A stretch of 64,000 nucleotides of DNA from Centroberyx gerrardi (Eukaryota > Chordata > Actinopteri > Beryciformes > Berycidae), in the NCBI RefSeq assembly GCF_048128805.1, contig NC_136004.1, positions 17,422,185 through 17,486,184 on the forward strand, given 5' to 3'. The position numbers were made by a program, and so were the translations under genes. Below the pieces are notes generated by a model. The model saw only the letters and a program-made list of their open reading frames with translations. It made no database searches and had not been told where the DNA came from. Below are positions 10,001 to 22,238 of the stretch, in pieces. Every line of letters starts with the position of its first letter. Within the stretch, counting starts at the first letter, position 1.

Positions 10001-13000
10001 TACGGCCAGCAGCAAAGCAGCTACCAGCAGCAGCCCCAACAGCAGCAGCAGCAGGCTCCCCCGTCTGCTTACCCTCCTCAAGCCTCTGGTTCCTATGGGC
10101 AGCCTCCGCCCAGCCAGTACGGCCAGCAAAGTGGACCGCCCAGTTACAACCAGTCCAGCCATTACAGTAAGTCTGGATTTTTCAACTTGTGTACAGTATT
10201 CCTGTCGTGTATTCTCCCTTAATGCAGTCTAATTTTTAAAAATCATTGTAAACATACTCCATTCATTGTATAGCATAATGATATTGTGTTGTTCCTTTGA
10301 AGATAATTACAGACAGGATGGCCAGGGTGGAAGTTCTAGCTACTCTGGCTCAGATCCTGCAAGGTACCCGGGGGCAGGGGACAGCAGAGGGCCTGGCAGA
10401 GATGGCTTTGACAGAGGTGGAATGATGCACCGTGGGCGTGGAGGCATGGGCCGTGGCATGGGGTAAGTCCCTCTCCTCCACACTTAACCTCACTTGTATT
10501 TTCACTTACAGGTGCTGTGGCCAGGTAGAGCAGGGCTGAGGCAAGTCCCAACAAAAAATAGTTTGAATAATTCAAGTTGATTTATCAGCAATTTGCACAA
10601 CTTTATTCTCCCATGATGTTTGAAGCCCATGATCAAAGGTCTATTAAGTTCCAGCATGGGCACCAAATGTAAATACATTCACCCAGTTTCTCTCAGCCCT
10701 GCCTCTGAATTGGCCAAAGGTAAGAAAAAGGTGTGTTCCAATATCAAAGTAAATTTTGAACAAAGCCCTGTGCACATTCATTTTAATGGAACATTTCTTA
10801 TTACTCGGCACATGATTGATTATGGACCATTATCAAAAATATTCTTGGTAATTGATGATATTTAGGGAGTTGCTGATCTCATGATTGGTCTATGGTTAAA
10901 GTGATTGGATAAAACGGAACAATATTGTCTTATCTAAATTATAATGGCTTTTCTTAGGGAAAGGTTCGAACACTGGTATTGGTCACACTATTTCAGCAGC
11001 ACATTTTAAGTCCAAGTACGTCTTACTGTGGTGCATTCACATTTTTGGTAGCTCATGGTTTTAGGGAGGTTGACATTTATGATTGCTATGAGGGTAATGC
11101 AATTAGAAGTTGCTTAAATCCTAAGGATTTCATCATCATGGATTTTTTGGAAAACATACAATTTAGTGTGTCCTGCATAGCTTTTCAGATGCATGGAGCA
11201 GACAATTTAAGGGATTTTAAAACCACAGGCCTCAAACATTTTTTTGTCTATTACAAAGGGATTCTTTATTCTTGCTTAAGTGCAGCCATGTGATGAATAT
11301 TTGGGTCTCATTTGGATTTAAAAGGAACAATATATTTCCACTTGGTAAATTTGTCACCTGTTAACTATCAAATACATTCATTGGTGTTTTCAGTTTGTGG
11401 TTGATTTTTGCCAGGCTGTCATTGTCAATAAGAATTTGTTCTTAACTGACCTGCCTGAAGTAATGCCAAAATTAATAAAACATAATGTAACAAAAATAAC
11501 AGTCAGATAAGTTAATTAAATGTTTCATCAACCATAGTGAGAGAGACAATACAAGGTAATAGGTGGTCTCCAGTTTAATGAGATTTTTCTACTGGCATTA
11601 CTAAGAATTTGAATTGTTAGTTTAATGTTAGAATTAATCCTGAGAGATGATCAATATTTTCCCTCACCTGAGGCCATTTTACTGATAGTAGTTGTTGAAT
11701 CTCTAAACAAATTAACAGAGGTATTTCAATATAATTTGTGGTTAATTTTTCAATATCCATTCAAGCTGAAATTCATCATCACATTAATCAAAATTCAATA
11801 AAAAGGGGAATTCCTTAGGACAGATTGGTTACTGTCAATGTACATTCTCTACTGTTCTCTATAGCCAGAAATGGTTTGACCCAACCTCAAATCAGACCCA
11901 CTGACGTCCAGCTCCCCTAAGCAGGTATTTAAAAAGATTGAAGAGGCAGTCATGAGAAAGTCCAGGGGTATTTTTTGAAGGATTTGTGTACATTTTCTGG
12001 TTCAGATCGGTTACCACTGCTGTAAAACAAAGCTGATTGGAAGATGGAAACTTAAACAGATGTTGAATCAAGAAATTCAGCCTCCCAGTTATTTTTAACA
12101 GAGCAGCTCCTGGTTGTAAATCTTGGTGACACCACAGATTAGTCTTATTTTTCTGTATTTGATTTTGGGAGAGCTTTCATTTTAAATAATTGATCAGTCT
12201 TGGGTCAGAACAACAGCAGAATTATGAGCTCCACTAATGCAGGTATTCCCCTTCTTTAAGAGGTACAGTTCATCAAACTGAGTTTCAAAATTTCTTGTTC
12301 AACAGTGTTAACATTTTTAGATAACAGGGTTGTGCATAATTTGTTTTCTCCATTTTTCTGGTGCAGGGAATCTCACACACACACACACACAAACTTTTGA
12401 CATTTCAGTATGACATTTCAGAGTCTCAATAGGTGATACAACAGTGAATATTACATTAAGAGTTATACAAGAAATATTACTATGCATGAATCAAGCAACT
12501 TTGCATTATTTATTATTTAAAAAGTAGTGGTAAATGTACAAGTAGCATCTCCACATTTTCAGTTTGGGATTACGTATTTTAGTATGGAACAGGAATATTT
12601 TGGGGGTGGGTCACATAATGTCATTTTGTAATGTTCAAGATGTTTGTTTTGTGGTTTGGAATACAAATGTTTGATCACATTCTTTTGAGCACTTTTTAAC
12701 ATGCTTTGTCACATTTATACCGTACAGGTAACAGTGAGAGCCATTTAAAACCATCTATACTCTAAAAAGTATCTGTACTCAGTACAGAGCCGGCAGCTTA
12801 AGCAGCAGGAGGGAGCTTAAACAAAGATTCGGGGTCTGCCTTTATTCCAAGAACTGAGGATTGTGTTGTTTTTTTTAAAGCATGATGGGTATATCTATTG
12901 GCCAAGTCTTTGTTTTTAATTTTTTAACCTTGGTAAACACTGTAACATGGTCAGATAAAATTAGTTGTTTTTTATTTTGGAGTTGATTTATCTTACTAAA

Positions 13001-16000
13001 ACAATGTACAATTGTTGTTGTTTTTTTGTTTTTTTATTGCAAGGTGAATATGATCACCTGATCATCTTGTGAAATTTCAGATGCATTGCATTTGTTAACT
13101 TTTGTACATATCTGCTTCAGCCTTAAGTTTTGTTAGAAACCTAATGTTAGTGTGAAGTTGTAGTGTATAGGCTTGTTTCAGGTACTTTTGTACAAATGTT
13201 TGGGTTTTTGTCACAGGTAGTATTATGTATGCAATCAATGCATCTGAAATCTTTCTACTTTTGTACAAATGTTTGGGTTTTTGTCACATATTTTTCAATG
13301 GCAATGAAAATGTGTTAGTCATTAATATACCTCTACTCAACTGTATCCACTACTGAAAACTGTCACTGAAGTTGTAGTCAGCTAGCAAAGAAATGCCGCA
13401 TAGTTAATAACCCATATCCCCTCGATTGGATTGTATATTTATCGTTTTGGGGAGTTCTTAGTTGCTATTAGGCTAGTTAGAACTGTGTTCATTACTCCCT
13501 CAATCAAGCCACTTGGTTCGAGGCGTGGAAGTGGCTGTAAAAGGGAAATCGCCTTCATATCTCCATTTATTCTCCCATAGCAGCGCTGGAGACAGAGGTG
13601 GCTTCAGTAAGCCTGGTGGTAAGTTAACGAGTATTACACTGGTTAGTCCATTCCAAACCTTAAACTTTTTGAACAAGTACGCTTCGCGTATTGACATATG
13701 CTACATTGCGGTATGCAAAATATTTACATGAACACAACATCTGAAAATATAGGGGAATCTTTTTGGATGCCTGAGACCTTTTTTTTGTGGGGTACTTGGT
13801 ATAATTTGTTTTATCAGTCACTGCTTATGGTTTGACAATGAGAGTTTTTGACAGGTTAATGACAAATTACCACTGGCAACAAACGTGTGTCGGTTCTTAT
13901 TGCCCTAACAAATCTCATGGACTGAATTTCTGGGTTTTTTGAGGATTTATAACTGGTCTTAGAGGCTTCTCAAACGGCACAAAATTATTTGCAAAAGGGT
14001 CTGAGGTATTTTATTTTCCACTATCAATATTTCACTTGAGAGGGAAATGTGGTCTACCATAAGGTGCCATTTTCAACTTTGCAATATGGCTGACAGCGTC
14101 TGTAAGGGAATGTCTGGATTATCTTTTTGTAATATTCTCAGGAGTTGTACGCTGGGGTCAAGTAGCACACTGACTTTTCTTTATCTTTTTTCTCTCCCCT
14201 TCAATGGATGGACTATAGGACCCAGCGAATCAGAGCGTGAAATGGGTGAGTAGATTCATGCTATGTTGGACCTTTTTAATACTCTTAAAAGACCACTTGC
14301 TTGTTAACCACTTCTTAGGAAATGGCAAATGTACAGAATTTGTGTAGTGACGGTTGCATATTTGCTGCAGTTTAATTTAGTTTCTTTTTGTTTGTTTCAG
14401 GACGCCCTGAAGAGCAGGATGACTCTGAGAACAGCACAATCTACATCACAGGGTTGACTGAAAACGCCACCCTGGAGGAGATGGCTGAATTCTTTAAACA
14501 CGTTGGACCAATCAGGGTAAGAATAGCTCTTCTCTCTAAATGTTGAGAAATGTGAGCAAAACAAAGGTGGAGACTGTATGTGATAATAAACTCCTTTTTG
14601 TGTCTGAAGATGAACCGCAGATTGGGTCAGCCTGCCATTAACATATACACAGACAAGGATTCGGGCAAGCCCAAGGGAGATGCCACCCTGTCCTATGAGG
14701 AGCCCTTCTGTGCCAAAGCAGCAGTGGAGCATTTTGATGGTAGGTTGCATTGACTCAGCTTTGTTTGCAACAGAACAGAATCCACATTGACATTTTGAAA
14801 TATTTCTAGCAGCGCATTCATTCACCTATGACTTGTAATTTGTGCATGCAAGTTTTAAGGTTTGTTTTGTTTTTTTTATTAAAGGGAAGGAGTTCCAAGG
14901 CCGAAGGCTTAAGGTGTCCATGGCACGCCGCAAGCCCATGATGGGTGGGATGAGAGGCGGCATGCCCATGCGAGATGGCATGATGGGTCGTGGAGGTAAA
15001 TGTCAGCAGTGTGTCTTTGTAAGACTGAATCCCTAAGGGCATGTTCACACTACTCTGCCTTTTTTTTGTAGGGAAAGAAATGCTGCCTCAACCGCATTTT
15101 GTGCTCATAATGAAAAGTGTGTTTGTTTCCATAGGCTTTAGCTGCCCCTAGGCATTAGGTACAATTTGCATATGACAGACACACAACCACGTGACATGGA
15201 GTATGCAGGTTTTCATTCCAACCAAGACTACACCAGGTGATCTCACTGATAGGTTCCCCCTCTCTGTTTTGGGGTGTGCTAATCAGTGAAATCATCTGGT
15301 GTAGTCTTTGTTGGAATGAAAATCTTCATACTCTTGGCCCTCCATGGCACATAAGCATCTCTGTTGTAAACTGCCAGCTGCCTGCATACTGTGAAATCTC
15401 ACCTCTTTTTCATTATTGTTCAGGTCACAGAAACCGGCGCACTCGTCTAAAAAGTCAATTTTTTGTCACCGTTAGAAAGCACTCTGTTCTGCCTAAAAAG
15501 TTGCTATGTTGATTTCCATCAACCTTGCGGCCTCTCCCCAAAAGCCTCAGTGCCAGCAGTTTGAAGAAAGAGGAATAGTGTGAATACAGCCCTACTACTG
15601 AACAGTGCTGTGATTATTGACACGTTAATTGAAATGTAATTGGGGACGCACCTCCTTGTCTTACAAGGTATGATGGGCCGTGGAGGAGAGCGTGGGGGTT
15701 TTGTCCCACGAGGTGGTCCCCGTGGAATGGGCCGAGGTGGACCATCAGGAGGCAATATGCAGCAGAGAGCCGGAGACTGGGAGTGTCCTAACCCGTATGT
15801 ATTGCTCTGTAGTGCCATGTCTGTACATCTGATGTATCTTCTGTATTAAACATTGTTTTTAATACTTACTAAATTGTTTATAAATGGTTTCAGGGGTTGT
15901 GGCAACCAGAACTTTGCCTGGAGGATGGAGTGTAACCAGTGCAAAGCTCCTAAACCAGAAGGTTTAGGAGGCGGCCCTCCATTTCCCCCTGCAGGTATGG

Positions 16001-17027
16001 ACTTGTTTAATTCTCTCTGGCATACTCCTTCATATGATGTCCAAAGAGAAGAGCGCTCCCTAGTCACAAGCCGTAAACACACTTGGTGCAGTGTAGACTA
16101 AAATCAAGCGCTGTACTTCTTTCAGGCGGCGACCGAGGTAGAGGTGGTATGGGAATGCGCGGCGGCAGAGGTATGGACCGTGGCGGGCCAGCCGGAGGGC
16201 CAGGGGGCCCCGGAGGTTTCCGTGGAGGTTGGGGAGGTGACCGTGGCGGATTCAGAGGAGGGCGAGGTGGAATGGATAGAGGAGGATTCCGTGGGGCCGG
16301 GCGGGGAGGACCACCCATGGACCGGATGGGTGGCAGAGGTGGAAGAGGAATGGGCCCACCAGGCAAGATGGATATGAGGTAGGGGAAAGACTCCTCAAGT
16401 GGTCCTAACACCTCTATACCAACTGTAAGTAGTTTTATCATAACGGTTACCTTTAGGTAATGTCAGGACTGGCAATCAGGATTATTAACTGGATAATGGT
16501 ATGCTATAAAGTAGATGGCTTTGGTCCTTTACTCTGATTGGTTGAGACATGTTTGAAGCCATTAAATAAATACCCAGTAAACCCATACCTGTGACTGCAT
16601 AACTGTTCATTTAAATATTAACATGAAAACCAAAATCACCACTCACACTGGTACTTGTGTCGCTCAGCAACCATGTTGTTTAGCTACTGTTCAAGAACTT
16701 TATTTCTTAGTAGAAGATAAGCATTTTATTTATTGATTTTAAGAGTGAGATTTTAAATTTGCCCTTTTTTTATTTTAAAATGCAATGGTGTATTTTTTCA
16801 TCGCTATTTTAGAAAAGCTACGTGGTTTATTGATCCATCAGTAGCACTCAAGCCAGCATTGTTAAATATGACTTACAAAGAAATGTGTATATTTGCTTGG
16901 TAATCTTAAGCAAATGAAATTGAATTAATCCATTTCTTCTCAAATAAAGTTGATGTCATGATTGTTGACTGTTCTCTTGTCCTTCCCCAGGGACCATCGC
17001 CAGGAACGCAGAGACCGACCCTACTGA
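7049..17027 (+). CDS. ewsr1: EWSR1, FET-family RNA-binding protein
   Basis: Nuclear RNA/DNA-binding protein of the FUS-EWSR1-TAF15 family, acting in transcription and splicing. Sixteen coding exons: 7049-7064, 7590-7626, 8078-8129, 8548-8689, 9588-9783, 9898-10166, 10303-10462, 13581-13618, 14219-14245, 14401-14516, 14610-14739, 14885-14995, 15668-15794, 15894-15994, 16126-16378, 16991-17027. The sum is 1812 nt, 603 residues, in frame throughout, with TGA at 17025-17027. Domains: Ser-Tyr-Gly-Gln-rich low-complexity region (about 6-275, with a polyglutamine patch); first RGG box (about 275-300); RRM (about 325-409, RNP2 IYITGL); second RGG; RanBP2-type zinc finger with Cys 471, 476, 487 and 490 ([15 protein letters not shown]); third RGG; terminal PY-type nuclear localisation signal ([10 protein letters not shown]). 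GNQNFAW and the gene order favour EWSR1 over FUS or TAF15. Only a 9-codon exon (14219-14245) and a short tail separate RGG1 from the RRM. Whether this is the fish a or b copy cannot be told. Confidence 0.95.
13074..13250. repeat. 15-bp inverted repeat pair in EWSR1 intron 7
   Basis: ATTTCAGATGCATTG at 13074-13088 is the exact reverse complement of 13236-13250. In RNA the arms could form a 15-bp stem enclosing about 147 nt that contains one copy of the 33-bp direct repeat. Confidence 0.8.
13183..13288. repeat. 33-bp direct repeat in EWSR1 intron 7
   Basis: Two identical 33-bp copies, 13183-13215 and 13256-13288, both start TACTTTTGTACAAATG and end TTTTTGTCACA, separated by 40 bp. The first copy is followed by GGTAGT and so creates a CACAG|G acceptor-like site. 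Confidence 0.9.
15201..15331. mobile_element. Fold-back MITE-like element in EWSR1 intron 12
   Basis: Two arms of about 51 bp (15201-15251 and 15281-15331) are inverted copies with only a few mismatches. The left arm reads GTATGCAGGTTTTCATTCCA and onward; the right arm is its near reverse complement. The spacer is about 30 bp. Palindromes of this kind are common dispersed repeats in fish genomes. No coding capacity. Confidence 0.7.
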
Positions 17028-17395
17028 ACGACAACTTCTTGAGTTTTCCTCTTGCGGAATTTGATTTTTAAGAAGAAAAGTTTTAATTTATGATTCCATG
17101 TATCAATGGTTATAGAACTGCTTTTGAATATCCTGGTGCAGTTCAACTCATAAGTGTTTCTAGTTATTCTTTTTTTTAGTTTGTTACCCTGGGTTATGCT
17201 TCATCTTCTCGTCTTGTGCATGTTTTTTTCTTTCTTTTTTTTCTTTTTTTTTTTTTTTAAATATGCAGATTAGTTTTGACAGTGTATTGTAAAATGCAGG
17301 GTTTTTCATTTTTTATTGTAATTGCCTCTCCTTCCCCAAGACTGACAATATGTAACTGCAGATTTGGGAAATAAAATTTACTGATTTGATGGTTT
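17028..17395 (+). other. ewsr1: EWSR1 3' UTR with polyadenylation signal
   Basis: The short 3' UTR contains a long T-rich tract (about 17221-17260) and a single canonical AATAAA at 17370-17375 followed by a T/G-rich stretch, which marks the probable transcript end. Confidence 0.7.
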
Positions 17396-17976
17396 CGATG
17401 TTAAGACTCTTCAATTTTACAAAACGGACTAGTAGTCATGGAACAAAAGTATTAATGCAGTTTTTCCTCATTAATAAATGATCGGTTTCTACATTCATCT
17501 TTTAGAAACTATGCTACTTCACATTCATCATTCAGTAGATCAAAAACACTGATTCTATCCTCAACAGTTTTTCCAAAATGAGTTTTTCTTGCCAGCAATA
17601 GTTTTGTATACATAAGATGTTTTGTAATATCTCGTTTTGAATAGTGTGTGTGCTCCACAGGGATGAATTAGAAATATAATTAGTGATTGTAATAGGGGCT
17701 TTATTGTCCATCTGGTCAAACCTTTGGAAATTAGTATTTTTTTGGACATATTACGTGGTACATAGGTTTGGTAGATTACATTAAACCATAATCATCTCTG
17801 GGGAAATCGGCTCACTGCAGCTGCAAAGAATAGGGTACAAATGAGAAGTGAACAATGGAAAGAAATGAAGATAATGCAACACAATGATGCCAAAAAATCC
17901 ATGTATAATGATCAAGTGGGTTTAGGGTTATAATCAGACTGGTGATGAGGCCCATCAATGTCCTCACCAATAAGGT

Positions 17977-18165
17977 CTAATCTGGAAGCTCAAAGTAAGC
18001 CTGCAGCGCTCCCATAGAGTCCTTGGCACTGGGCTGCTGCTGGACAATACTTGTGTACCCAATATAAAGTTGTGCTCTGATGTAATGTACCATGGGGTGG
18101 AGCTTTATGCATATCGTTGTCCTGTGAAAACCATTCCAACTCCAATTTTGGTGATTTTCATTTTT
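17977..18165 (-). other. Unassigned minus-strand open frame, possible terminal exon
   Basis: A 62-codon open frame ends in TAG (17977-17979) and encodes a tail that reads PSAKDSMGALQAYFELPD. A minus-strand AATAAA (plus TTTATT, 17700-17705) lies about 275 nt past the stop, as expected for a short 3' UTR. Several AG acceptors precede it. I do not recognise the product and find no convincing upstream exon, so it may be chance or the remnant of a gene. Confidence 0.2.
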
Positions 18166-20029
18166 TCACTTCAGTTAACAGATTACATCCTCAGAGGGTT
18201 GAGAAAATGTCTCCGACTTCTTAGGCTTTATGAAACCAAAAGAAAATCCACAGGATGAAGTCAAAAATGATCAAGTGATCAAGCTAAAACGAGGCTGTTT
18301 TCTTAGTTCCTGAAAAGTTGACAGTTTGGAGATAGAGTTTTCACCTGACAGCAACGTAGCACACCAGTGTTTTAGTATCTCCAGAGATGATAGCGGTCGG
18401 TTCCCAGGTTGGTACATCCAGACCACTTGGTCACTTGAGGAGAGTAGTTCCACAGTAGTCAGTAGTGCTGTCAGCTTTGCAGAAGCCAGTGCATTCCTCT
18501 GCTCTGGTTGTCTATGATGACTCCCAAAAGTACCAAACTTTTTCTTTCCCCTAGTAGGATAAAGCAAGCCTGATTTGTATTGGATTCAGTATTACGGATG
18601 CTGGTATTTGAGCTCTGTACTCAGCTCAGTTGGTCTAGTAAGTGGCCTCAAGGTGGCGCTGTTTACAAGCTGTTTCACAGGCAAGACTGAAAAAGTCTGA
18701 ATAACTGCAGTAGCTGTCTTCAGGGCTTTACTTTTGAATTAGCCAATGCAACCTTAATCAGTGCTCTGTCGTAAATGCCTTAGTATGTTGGCAATGATGT
18801 TAAAGTATTCTCTGCCATTTATAAAATGTTTTCAAAAGGGATGAAGCTGGCTTAAAGGGGAAACCTTAAAGAATTCATAACGCCGTCAACCACAACAGTA
18901 AAATAATTGTGAATATGGGCAACTGTTATAACCAGATACTAGACAACTGAGACTGAAATGCAGAATGATCTTGCTGATCTGGCATCAGTTCTGAACCATA
19001 AAAAGGTACCTTGTTGCCAGAAAATCACAGTGACCTTTAACATCTTTCCCTTTCCCATCATAACAGCATTACAGGCTCGGGCCTTAGTACTCTGGTTCCT
19101 GGCTTTGGAAATAGTTCATGTTCACAAATTGAATAGAAAGTTGAATGGACTGTCCTAGACCATAGGAATATTTTCTTAAATACAGCAGTATTCCCCTTTA
19201 AGGCAATCAAGTTGAATGAAGGAATGTTATTAATCACAGATGTCAACACTTGGCATGTTTCATTCAAGCATCTGTTAAACATATGGCTATTAAGGCGTTG
19301 TTACAGCCCTTTGATGGTCATCCATCTCTTGCAAATTACTTATTTTAATACACCTATAGGGTTACCACTATATAATCCTGCTTAAGTTTCTGTTGAACTA
19401 ATCCGCTGTGACATTGAAGGTTGCATCCTTCGCAGTGTCTTCTATTTAGTAGTAAAGGTTTGTGTCAGACTTCTCAGCATCTGCTTTGCTGTGGAAGAGA
19501 GCAACCTTAAGGCACTCCAAATTAATAATACAGTATTCTTAATATCTTTATGTTTCTGTGCTAGTCTGGAAAAAAACCATGAAGCGGAATCATATTGACA
19601 TAGTGAGTAGAGCGATTGCCTTTCACCCACAGGACCCAGGTTCAGGCCACAAAAAGAAATACATACCAATTTAATACTTGATTATTATAAGCAGCCAGTA
19701 GGTCATTTTGTTCATGGGACACCACAGTTCTGTACATTAGTCTAACTTCACACAGTCTTGTCACTGATATGCTACCAAAGCCTCCTATCTCCCCTCTTTT
19801 ATTTCCTTTTTTTTTTTTCCCACTGAAGCCCCTGTAAGTTAAAGCCCCTTCGGGAAACAGTCACAGCTGGCATCTTTAAGTGGTCTCCATTTGCTGTGGC
19901 CAGTTGCTCATGTTGGATTAATAGAGTGCTGATTTCTCTCTCTCTCTCTCTTTCTCTCTATCTCTGTCTCTCTTACTGACACAGAAAAGCTGATTCATCC
20001 AGGCCCAGAAAATGATCTCATCGACCCCC

Positions 20030-20032
<3 letters not shown>

Positions 20033-20066
<34 letters not shown>
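20033..20066. repeat. (TC)n microsatellite
   Basis: Nearly uninterrupted CT dinucleotide run in the EWSR1-GAS2L1 spacer; a shorter interrupted one precedes it at 19938-19960. Confidence 0.9.
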
Positions 20067-20070
<4 letters not shown>

Positions 20071-22238
20071 ATCTTCCGCCCTCCCTCTCTTTCTTAAACA
20101 GACACATGCCTCTTTTTAAATGAAAACAAGCCTTCCCCTCTTGGCAGCGGGCCTGCTGAAATTCAAACAATCGCACATTAGAGCAGTTCATGAGCAGCTC
20201 CAATAGAGTGGAAGAGTACAAGATTTAAAAGGCTGTTACAGGGAGGGGAAATGACTTGGTGGAAAAGATTCTTTTAAAGCCCCAAACAAGTTGGCCTGAG
20301 GTTTTCAAAACCTCCTCATTCCATTGTAACCTGAAATTCAAGTTTATTTTACACAAATGTTGATAAATTATCCAAACATAGGGTAAACAAAGGTTGTAAC
20401 CTTGTGTTAAGCCCTCAGACCACCAAGAACACTGTCCCAATGATTTCTTCACATGTTTTGGCTTTGGAAACAATACAGAAGAGAGAGAATTCAACAAATT
20501 TTAGACTATTTCCCTGAGTTAACACTGCAAAAGCAACAACACATCTACATACTAATACTACATACTAACGCACCACCCTAAAATAGTCTAATTGTCTAGT
20601 CTCCCCTGTCTTAGGGGCGCCGTCCAGTTTGGGCCGCCCTAAAAGTAGTCCTCCCTGCGTCCCTGGTTGTCTTGTGCGTGACAAAGATCCATTTTGCTAT
20701 CATGCATACAGTAGCCTAGATCATGCGCTCTTGAATGGGCAACTTTGTCTCACACTTTAGGCCTGCTTGGGTAGACTGGATAAGACTGTTTTCATAGTGT
20801 CCATCCATATCTCTCTCACTGTCTATCTCTCTTTTTAATCCCTAATGCCCTATTGTCTCAGGCCTGAGTGGCCCTGTCCTCCTACAGGTGTGACATCTTT
20901 GTTTTGTGCAATGCCATCTACAAACCGATAGCCACACATTCATCGGAATATTGACTTTTCGACAAGGTAGTTAAAACTTCACTGACATGCGAGCGTGTCT
21001 TATTCATCTTGTCATTTAATCACCTGTGAAGGATATGCGGTCTAGTAGGAAGTTTGTCTTATTCCCTGTACTATGATGTTGAGCCACAGGCTTTAGATGT
21101 CACGTTATATGTCACATGTCCATTAGAAATTAGTTTTTGTGACGATGAAACCTACTTGTGTTGCTATAGCCTAATATTCCTTATAGGGACACATAGTTTG
21201 TCTGTGGTACTCAATAGTGAGTTTATGGAGATTGTATTTATTGGTGTGTGTATCTGCTGTGGTGTCACTATAATCATTGATGTGGTGGTAAATAAAAAGG
21301 TGGGTAAATTATGACCTCCAGCTGGTGAGTGATAAGGCAACACAACCACCAATATGAACAAAAATCAATACATAAATGTATGCTTTTTCTATGATAGGCT
21401 ATATTCATTTATGTCATAACGATCGGTGCGCAAACTGAGCTTTGCCCTCAAATACAGCCTTGATTATAATATTAGGCCTACCGGAGTTTATACTTGCTCT
21501 AATATTTATATCCTTCTAAAATGATTTTACGATTATTATCTTACTATGTTAGGGAATTAGGCCTGGAAATAATAGGCTATATAGTCTGTCGGTAAACGGG
21601 GAACATGGGGTTAAGTTTTTCCCCTTCTGCCGAGCGTTTATCCCTTATAATGGGATGTGCCACCGAGTCGCTCTGCTGGTCTAAGCTACAGCAGGTCAAC
21701 ATATTCAGTGCAAGAGGCGGCGCAACATGGGCTGAGCCTATTTGTAGGGAACGATGAACTGGTGAGCGATATGCCGCCTCTGGTCAATGGTCGTGATTTC
21801 ATCGATAAGGAGCTGAAGTGATTTGACTGATTCCCACCGACAGACATGGTAACACGTGGATTTTTGTGGGTGCGAGGATCCACCGGCTACCAGATGGAAT
21901 AATTGGCCTACGCATGGGTGTGTTTCAGCGTCCCGGACCGTTCCGATTCCGTTCTCACTCTGGGAGCCGGCGATGCGCTCATTAAAGGAAACGGGTTTCG
22001 CAGAGACATCCGGAAAACGCATCCATGCGCCACGGCCGCCCCGCATCCCGATATGCGCCTCTGACGATACAAAGCCTTGCTTCAAGGAGCTGCATTGAGA
22101 TAGCACACCATCCAATTGGCATGGGTGCGTCAACACGGTTATTTCGCTGTATTTTGCGGATGAGGCTTTGGAGGGCAGTTGTGCAATGAGACAATCTGGA
22201 ATTATTAAGTAGACTGTATCGATACATAATCCGACAAT

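Larger units (their letters stand above)
10463..13580 (+). other. ewsr1: Long EWSR1 intron 7
   Basis: This 3.1 kb intron lies between the two exons encoding the first RGG box and is much longer than the other EWSR1 introns. No coding exon is recognisable inside. It is A+T-rich and carries a 15-bp inverted repeat pair and a 33-bp perfect direct repeat near its 3' end (13074-13288). In the paralogue FUS the introns in a comparable position are conserved and take part in autoregulation by retention; the same role here is only a hypothesis. Confidence 0.6.
17396..22238. other. EWSR1-GAS2L1 intergenic region including GAS2L1 leader
   Basis: No gene is recognisable on either strand apart from a weak minus-strand candidate at 17977-18165. 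Another open minus frame (18271-18567) has no recognisable product. The stretch contains TC-rich simple repeats around 19938-19960 and 20033-20066. The right end (about 21650-22238) becomes richer in CpG and probably holds the GAS2L1 promoter and 5' leader; several upstream ATGs precede the GAS2L1 start. Confidence 0.5.

Noticed and set aside
16064-16441. Long minus-strand frame rich in proline
   Set aside because: It is antisense to the EWSR1 RGG3 exon; Gly/Arg codons read backwards give Pro-rich frames.
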